DNA from: Deltaproteobacteria bacterium UBA5756
GTDB taxonomy: Bacteria; Desulfobacterota; Syntrophorhabdia; Syntrophorhabdales; Syntrophorhabdaceae
Direction of reading: 5' to 3'
NCBI GenBank assembly: GCA_002418985.1
Contig: DIFE01000105.1
Location: 1 to 10,566 of the forward strand
DNA length: 10,566 nt
Part shown: positions 6,036 to 10,566 of the stretch, piece by piece
Layout of the letters: each line of letters opens with the position of its first letter
How positions within the stretch are numbered: the stretch's first letter is position 1
Translations under genes and position numbers: made by a program
The notes under the pieces: model-generated
Database searches by the model: none
Told to the model about the DNA's origin: nothing
What the model saw: the letters and a program-made list of their open reading frames with translations, nothing else

Positions 6036-6402
6036 GACGACCCCTGGTACCGGGGATGCGTTCCCGATAATAAAATCGTACTTCGCCCTTATTATCTCAG
6101 ACTGAGCCCGATAAATAAAATGGTTATTGACGAAATTCTTCTCCTGCCCGCCCTGCACCGTGTTCATTTTATTCCCCGGCATGCCTATCTCCTGAGGATC
6201 CATTTCATCACAGAGACACGTTACTCTCTTCAACTTGTTCTTGATTTTTGACCTGTTTCGGTTCATTTTGTTGACAACACTAAAGGATACGTCTTTTTTA
6301 TCAGCGTACAAGAAACTTGAGTGTGACTCTCGCCGGAGAATTGAGAGTCCGTGTAGTGAAGCGATAAACTCAACGTAAACATCAACGCGACAGGGAGGAA
6401 AT
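6036..6402. other. Divergent intergenic region between response regulator and PP-loop gene
   Basis: This 367-base, relatively AT-rich region holds the leader of the leftward regulator and the promoter of the rightward PP-loop gene. On the minus strand the regulator frame is open up to 6311 without clear coding character. A hairpin with CTCA-GTC-TGAG core and flanking TTAT/ATAA arms lies at 6089-6118, and the SD-containing CCCC/GGGG hairpin at 6041-6055. No credible extra gene or RNA gene is seen. Confidence 0.5.
6325..6369 (+). promoter_or_regulatory. Candidate promoter with overlapping inverted repeat
   Basis: TTGAGA (6341-6346) and GATAAA/ATAAAC (6363-6369) with 16-17 bases between form a fair sigma70 promoter for the PP-loop gene at 6403. 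A perfect 7-bp inverted repeat, GACTCTC (6325-6331) and GAGAGTC (6343-6349), overlaps the -35 box, the position expected for an operator. Confidence 0.45.
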
Positions 6403-7071
6403 ATGGGAACACTTCAACACCCGGTCCTGCAGTACCGATGGCAGGTCAAAGAGACGAACGCGGGCGCGCAGCTTGTCTATTTTGGCTTGCGCAATCCGCC
6501 AAATCATACAGGGAACATCATCCCTTTGCCCCGCGAACTGGCGGACCGCCTGCAATTGCTTGACGGTCGGACTGCCGCGAAGGATCTGCCATCAGACCTT
6601 ACCGATCATGAAATGTATGCCCGATTGATTGAGGAAGCGATCATAGTGGAGGCGCATGAGATCCGTCAGCCATCCACCAGGGACAACTTCCAACAGTGCG
6701 TTCGCTGTGTCACCAACGACTACGTTCTGCCCGGGCTGGAATTTGATGCAAACGGCCTGTGCGCCTTTTGTCAGTGCTACGAACTGGCGGAAAGATCCGG
6801 GCAGGGCGCGATAATGCAGGATGGCATCACGGACGAGGACCTCATCCGGACATCCTCGGAGAACACCGGTTCGCGCTTTGACGTTATGGTCCTGTACACC
6901 GGCGGCAAGGACTCCACCTACCTGCTCTGGTATCTGGCCAAAAAACTCAGGCTTCGCGTCCTCGTCGCCTCATGGAATATGCCCTACACTAACGACACGT
7001 GCAGGGAAAACATGCGTCGGGCCATGCGCGTACTTCCGGATGTGGAATTCGTCGAACGCACCCTGCCCTAG
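6403..7071 (+). CDS. PP-loop ATPase / N-acetyl sugar amidotransferase-like, N-terminal part (ended by in-frame TAG)
   Basis: This is the first 222 residues of what looks like one 483-codon gene (6403-7854) cut by TAG at 7069-7071. Residues 30-85 resemble a small winged-helix PqqD/RRE-type domain (LPRELADRLQLLDGRTAAKD, then a helix ending EEAIIVE). Two zinc-type pairs follow, C99-x-x-C102 and C120-x-x-C123, spaced as in WbpG-like N-acetyl sugar amidotransferases. The PP-loop YTGGKDS (165-171) binds ATP for adenylation of the substrate. WbpG-type enzymes use ammonia from a HisH/HisF-like pair to amidate a UDP-sugar, but those partners are not in the window and the N-terminal domain is unusual, so the substrate is unknown. 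GGGAGG lies 4 bases before the ATG. As a separate protein this half lacks the rest of the catalytic fold and is probably inactive. Confidence 0.7.
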   Translation: MGTLQHPVLQYRWQVKETNAGAQLVYFGLRNPPNHTGNIIPLPRELADRLQLLDGRTAAKDLPSDLTDHEMYARLIEEAIIVEAHEIRQPSTRDNFQQCVRCVTNDYVLPGLEFDANGLCAFCQCYELAERSGQGAIMQDGITDEDLIRTSSENTGSRFDVMVLYTGGKDSTYLLWYLAKKLRLRVLVASWNMPYTNDTCRENMRRAMRVLPDVEFVERTLP

Positions 7072-7074
7072 AGC

Positions 7075-7854
7075 ATGATCCGACAGGCGATGCGTGACCA
7101 ATTCGAGCGTATCGGCCACCCCTGCCTCTGCCCAACGGTGGCTCACGCCCTGTTTTATCCCCTTGCAGTACAAGAAAACATTCCCATGATCATGCACGGG
7201 GTCGAAGAGGTGCAACTGGCGGTCATGGACTACGTGATGACCGAGATCAAATCCGGGCAAACGCACAAGGAACAGATCCCCGATCATCGCTCCGGCACAT
7301 TAAACTTTTTGCGGATGGTCACGAAAGCCCTCGAACCCTCGCAGCCTTATTCTTTGACCGCAGACCTGGTGCGACATATGTCTTCCGTCAAGAAGCTCCT
7401 GGCCCCTGTTTACGGACCCCTGGATGATATTCTGGCCAGAGCGGAGAGTGATCCGAACATGCCGATTCCCATTTTGCGTCGCCTGAAGTCCAACACCGTC
7501 TATGGCACATGGGCAAAGGCCGCCGAGCTTATGAAGCAGGAAATGGATTGGCATATGCCACCGGGACAAAAAGGGCTCCTGCATACCAGTTGCCGCATCG
7601 AAAAGGTCAAAGACCTTTGCCAGTTCAAACGCTTCCAGGGAGCAGGGACAACCTTTTTCCCTCAGGCCATTGTCGAGCTTGGCGCAGGCGTCTATTTCGG
7701 GCTTGTTTCCCGGGAAGATGCTTTAGAGGAACTGCAGGAATCGGGGTACTACCACGAACCCCAGGTGCTGTCCGTACTAACCCGTGATCTTGGCATTGAT
7801 CCCGGTCAGGGGCAGGTACCGGGTGAAATGTCATGGACCCTGGGAAACAGGTAA
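7075..7854 (+). CDS. PP-loop / amidotransferase-like protein, C-terminal part (same frame, after the TAG)
   Basis: This half continues in the same frame one codon after the TAG, and the conserved text runs smoothly across it. HPCLCPTVAHALFYPLA (residues 15-31 from the ATG at 7075) matches the PCxCP segment after strand 3 in WbpG-like PP-loop proteins, and GVEEVQ (42-47) matches their G-x-E substrate/ATP loop. The remainder is helical. No SD precedes the ATG at 7075, so independent translation is unlikely, although termination-reinitiation across 3 bases is possible. The likeliest history is a one-base nonsense change; TGG (Trp) to TAG is plausible. Amber read-through is the alternative. The gene ends with TAA, 83 bases before the hydrolase start, suggesting one operon. 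Confidence 0.65.
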   Translation: MIRQAMRDQFERIGHPCLCPTVAHALFYPLAVQENIPMIMHGVEEVQLAVMDYVMTEIKSGQTHKEQIPDHRSGTLNFLRMVTKALEPSQPYSLTADLVRHMSSVKKLLAPVYGPLDDILARAESDPNMPIPILRRLKSNTVYGTWAKAAELMKQEMDWHMPPGQKGLLHTSCRIEKVKDLCQFKRFQGAGTTFFPQAIVELGAGVYFGLVSREDALEELQESGYYHEPQVLSVLTRDLGIDPGQGQVPGEMSWTLGNR

Positions 7855-7937
7855 GGAACGCATGGCAAGTTGAGTTCGCGGTGCCGTCATGCGAATCGTG
7901 CCATAGCGGCCGGAAAAATGTTACTGGAGAGAAGATC

Positions 7938-8312
7938 ATGGAAAGAAAGCTTTCTGTACCGCTCCTTGTTGCGTTGGTCATTTTTTCAATAATATTTTCC
8001 GGCGAATTGTCGGCTGCGGAAAAGACAGTCCTTCCTGACTACAGGAACACGATATCTGTTGCACGTGAGGCCATATGGAGGGCTATCACGTCGGGACAGG
8101 GGAGCGGGGCCACCATCGCCGTCATGGACCAGGGCCGGATCGTCTATTCGGAAGGTATCGGCATTGCGCACCGTGCACAAAACAGGTCCGTCGACAGGAA
8201 CACCCGTTTCAATATCGGTTCGACCAGCAAGATGTTTGCCGCAGTCGCTGTTCTCCTGCTTGTCGAGGAGGGGATGAAACCGTTGCACGGTATATTCCTG
8301 AATTTTCGATGA
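7938..8312 (+). pseudogene. Serine beta-lactamase/PBP-like hydrolase, N-terminal fragment (frame-disrupted)
   Basis: First part of a class C beta-lactamase-family (Beta-lactamase, AmpC-type fold) serine hydrolase. Residues 1-26 form a signal peptide (MERKLSVPLLVALVIFS, then cleavage near ELSAA), so the enzyme acts outside the cytoplasm. The catalytic SxxK motif is S95-T-S-K98 (FNIGSTSKMF). The family sequence continues to VEEG near 8273, then the frame ends in an unrelated tail (MKPLHGIFLNFR) at a TGA. The expected continuation, DETVARYIPEFSM, is in the next frame from 8273. The start at 7938 has GGAGA upstream; the earlier ATG at 7833 lies inside the previous gene and is rejected. Confidence 0.75.
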
Positions 8313-9943
8313 AGGATGAACGCTACAAAAGGATAACCGTGCGGATGCTCTTCAATCATTCTTCCGGTCTTCCCGGTTCGACCTTCTATTTTGGATATAA
8401 ACCGGATACCCGGATGCATAAGCTCCTGCTGGATAAGCTCAAAGATGCCTATTTGAAGCATGATCCGGGCGCCATGTCCCTCTATTGCAATGACGGCTTT
8501 ACGCTGGCCGAAATGATCGTCGAAAAGGTATCGGGAGAGAAATATGTCGATTTCCTGAATCATAAGATCTTCACCCCCCTTGGCATGAAAGACACGTCGG
8601 CCAGTATTGGTGAAATAAATGAGCCGAATAGCGCGGAATTCTACGACGCGCAGACGGGCAAGAAATATCCCCGTTTGGCTATTTCCGTCTATGGTGCCGG
8701 CGGAATGTCCTCTACCGCCGAGGATCTGTGTCGCTTCGGCGGCAGTCTTTCTCCGAAAGGGAAAAGGATCCTGTCCGACGCGTCCATAAAAGAGATCCTC
8801 GCAGAGCAACCCACTCTCTTCTCCGGTAAACTCAGGGGTCCGCAGATCATGGGCCAGTTCGGTTGGGAATATTCCGATATTGCCGATTATCACAAAAAGG
8901 GCATCCAGGTGCTGGGCAAGGGCGGTCATTCAACGGGTTATACAACGAATCTGCAGATCGTTCCGCAGGAAGGGATAGCTATCGGTTTCAGTATATCCGG
9001 AGATGCGAACGGCGAGGCAATTACCCGCCCCATTCTTGATGCCCTGATGAAAGATAGAAAGCTGATGGAAGACAGGGTGAGTGCGGTTCAGAAGCCTGTC
9101 GCTCCTCAGAGGGTTCCGGCCGCCCTCACGAGGTATGCGGGGTATTATGTTGACGACAACGGCGCAGCGAAGATCGCCTTTAATAAACAAAAGGACGGTT
9201 TCACCATCACCCGGCTTACCGCAAAGGGGCCCGGCAAAGAAAAGCCTGCCGTCTCCAAAAGCTTCATCTATAATAGCGGTTATTTTTATGGCGACCAGGA
9301 GGGAATCAGCTACTATTTTACGACAGTGGACGGCAAATCCTTTCTCATTTCACGGGGACAGCCGAAACCTTTTGACATTGACATGATCTCCTATCAAAAG
9401 CTTGAAATCATAAAAAACCCCGGACGGCTTCAGGAGAACATGGAGGGGAGGATATGGCTTATTAGAGACATGCCGCCCTATATGCAGGGAAGCGTGATGC
9501 CGGTCTTATCATCACTGTACAAAGAATTGCCCGGATACGTGGACCTTATGGGGGTTGAGAAGATAGAGAATGCCAATTATGCAGGGATTGCGGCGACTGC
9601 CTTCCGTGACCAGGCAGGGATTTCGCTTTTTACCAGGAACGGCGAGACCTGGATAGAATGGCGTGGTTTCCTGCTTTCAACCGCGGATGGTATTCCAGGG
9701 GTCAAGGTCAAGGGTCGTACGACCATCCGAATTAAAGAAGACGACTATAATCAATGGCTCAAAGTCGAAAATGGCGCGCTTCTGCGCTTCGAAAAACCTG
9801 CCGGCGGAAGACTGATCGTTTCTACCCTGGATAAAGTACTCTATGACAGTATCATTGATTCAGGCGAAATTTACGCGCCCGCGGGGAGCTATATTTTCTG
9901 TGCCGGAGAGGCAGGAGATGTATTCACGATCTACATGCAATAA
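8309..9943 (+). pseudogene. Serine beta-lactamase/PBP-like hydrolase, C-terminal fragment with long extra domain
   Basis: The family sequence resumes in a second frame at 8273; the first ATG there is at 8309 and overlaps the preceding TGA as ATGA. From that ATG the fragment has 544 residues. It contains the Y59-C-N61 motif (SLYCNDGF), standing for the Tyr-x-Asn of the class C/DD-peptidase family, and H207-STG (GGHSTGY), standing for the third K/H-T/S-G motif. The catalytic domain ends near residue 260; about 280 residues of beta-rich C-terminal domain follow, beginning with RYAGYYVDDNG, similar to the C-terminal barrels of esterase/D-aminopeptidase relatives. Alone it lacks SxxK and would be inactive. 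Joined with 7938-8272 the intact protein would have been about 670 residues. No SD precedes 8309. It ends with TAA, 11 bases before the DUF4325 gene. Confidence 0.75.
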
Positions 9944-9954
9944 AGCGGAGCAGA

Positions 9955-10248
9955 TTGACAGCTGTTTCTGTCAAGCTGTACAAGAATAATGTGGAGTATG
10001 TATCAAGATCACAGGCAAGAAGGGTCGTTGTCGGCCTGGAACGTTTCAAGACGATAGAGCTGGACTTCCAGGGCATTGATACGGTCGGTCAGGCGTTTGC
10101 TGATGAGATATTCAGGGTCTGGCACGTGCGCCACCGGGAATCACGGATAATACCCACGAACATGAACGAGAATGTGGAATTCATGGTAAAGTGGGCCGGG
10201 TGGCTTGATGACCTTTTGACAACTGCCGATACCGGCAACGGTATGTAG
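9955..10248 (+). CDS. STAS-like DUF4325 domain protein
   Basis: A 97-aa protein matching the small STAS-like DUF4325 family: VSRSQARRVV (16-25), then IELDFQGIDTVGQAFADEIF (34-53), the family's two hallmark blocks. DUF4325 domains occur alone or fused to ATPase domains and are thought to act as STAS-like switch or docking modules; no enzymatic role is established. The start is a TTG at 9955 with CGGAG 4 bases upstream; no in-frame ATG lies nearby. It follows the hydrolase by 11 bases, so it is probably cotranscribed. The last ten residues (TTADTGNGM region) lie beyond the conserved domain, and their DNA forms a long hairpin running past the stop. Confidence 0.85.
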   Translation: MTAVSVKLYKNNVEYVSRSQARRVVVGLERFKTIELDFQGIDTVGQAFADEIFRVWHVRHRESRIIPTNMNENVEFMVKWAGWLDDLLTTADTGNGM

Positions 10249-10255
10249 TTGTCAA
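10216..10255 (+). repeat. Long GNRA-capped stem-loop spanning the DUF4325 stop codon
   Basis: TTGACAACT (10216-10224) and AGTTGTCAA (10247-10255) form a perfect 9-bp stem. After a small internal loop (GCCG/GT), ATACCG (10229-10234) and CGGTAT (10239-10244) form a perfect 6-bp stem closed by a GCAA tetraloop. The TAG stop is inside the distal strand. No T-run follows on either strand, so it is not a standard intrinsic terminator. Confidence 0.8.
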
Positions 10256-10538
10256 CAAAGGCGGCGAGGCGCAATCTCTATTGAGAGCCATTATCGCTCT
10301 TGCTTTTGGCCGGAGTATTCTCTGCGAAGATAACTCAGGCTAAACTATCACCGGCTGTTTCGAGAAACACCCCTGCGATCAACGGTGGAGTCGGTGAAAA
10401 CGGTAGAATGTAAACGGCCTGTTGCCCAAATCCCACTTCCGAAAGACTTGTCTCACGTTTATCCCGTAACAAACGGGGCCCGCTTCACCCCCTGGGGGGG
10501 GTTCGCTGGAGGCATAAAAGAGAGGGCAGGAGGAAGCC
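10249..10538 (+). other. Intergenic/leader region with short hairpins
   Basis: About 290 bases without a credible ORF. It contains CCCGT-AACAA-ACGGG (10463-10477), a TCTC/GAGA mini-hairpin near 10277, and a C/G-rich CCCC-CTGG-GGGG block near 10487-10500 before an AGGAGG SD. It may be the structured 5' leader of the gene beginning at 10539. No known riboswitch consensus was recognised and no clear promoter was found. Confidence 0.4.
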
Positions 10539-10566
10539 TTGAAAGAATTGCGTCCAGATCCCTGGA
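10539..10566 (+). CDS. Probable start of a further gene (runs off the window)
   Basis: AGGAGG (10528-10533) lies 5 bases before a TTG that opens MKELRPDPW to the end of the window. The SD quality and spacing support a real start; too little sequence remains for a function. Confidence 0.4.

Noticed and set aside
7069..7071. Selenocysteine-type recoding at the internal stop
   Set aside because: The codon is TAG, not TGA, and no SECIS-like hairpin follows.
7833..7937. Upstream extension of the hydrolase containing CESCHSG, a heme-c-like CxxCH motif
   Set aside because: The ATG at 7833 lies inside the previous gene; the signal peptide and SD support 7938, so the CxxCH is a chance match.
8144..8929. 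Leftward 261-codon frame opposite the beta-lactamase-like gene
   Set aside because: The plus strand carries the YxN and HSTG motifs of a known family; the antisense frame has none.
1..10566. tRNA, rRNA, CRISPR array, insertion sequence, phage or toxin-antitoxin module
   Set aside because: No cloverleaf, spaced repeats, transposase/integrase motifs or terminal repeats were seen on either strand.

Overview
The window looks like chromosomal DNA of a moderately GC-rich bacterium, probably an anaerobic deltaproteobacterium (Desulfobacterota, Syntrophorhabdus-like). This is an inference from gene style: PAS/hybrid kinases with 'GxAHDFNN' H-boxes, receiver-only regulators, TAG/TAA/TGA all used as stops, and some TTG starts. 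No marker gene fixes the taxon. I see no rRNA, tRNA, CRISPR array, transposase or phage gene.

Left part (1-3707): the 3' end of a hybrid histidine kinase with a C-terminal receiver reads rightward off the window edge and meets, tail to tail, a leftward series: a PAS sensor histidine kinase (2535-3707), a 65-residue orphan protein with its own strong promoter (2168-2365), and an exported dienelactone-hydrolase-type enzyme (1181-2008). Upstream of the PAS kinase (3740-3886) there is a sigma70 promoter, a roughly 110-nt leader with a possible 10-codon ORF and a cUUCGg hairpin, and an intrinsic terminator. This is the layout of an attenuator, riboswitch or small RNA.

Middle (3902-6035): a second near-consensus sigma70 promoter fires divergently toward a small exported protein of unknown function (4078-4539), and a short palindrome lies between the two promoters. 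Next come a gene-poor stretch with hairpins and a possible 23-codon ORF, a ThiF/MoeB-like E1 protein preceded by a -24/-12 (sigma54-type) element, and a convergent receiver-only response regulator whose stop overlaps the ThiF stop.

Right part (6403-10566): three rightward genes that could be one operon. The first is a PP-loop amidotransferase-like protein with two CxxC pairs and a PqqD/RRE-like N-terminus, interrupted by an in-frame TAG. The second is a serine beta-lactamase/penicillin-binding-like hydrolase interrupted by a frame change. The third is a small STAS-like DUF4325 protein whose last codons form a long GNRA-capped hairpin. The window closes with a roughly 300-base leader and a probable TTG start with AGGAGG at the very end.

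Points most worth a second look are the terminator-bearing leader between divergent promoters, the paired disruptions in the right-hand operon (decay, sequencing error or, less likely, amber recoding), the PqqD-like domain on a PP-loop enzyme near a ThiF protein, and the hairpin across the DUF4325 stop codon.
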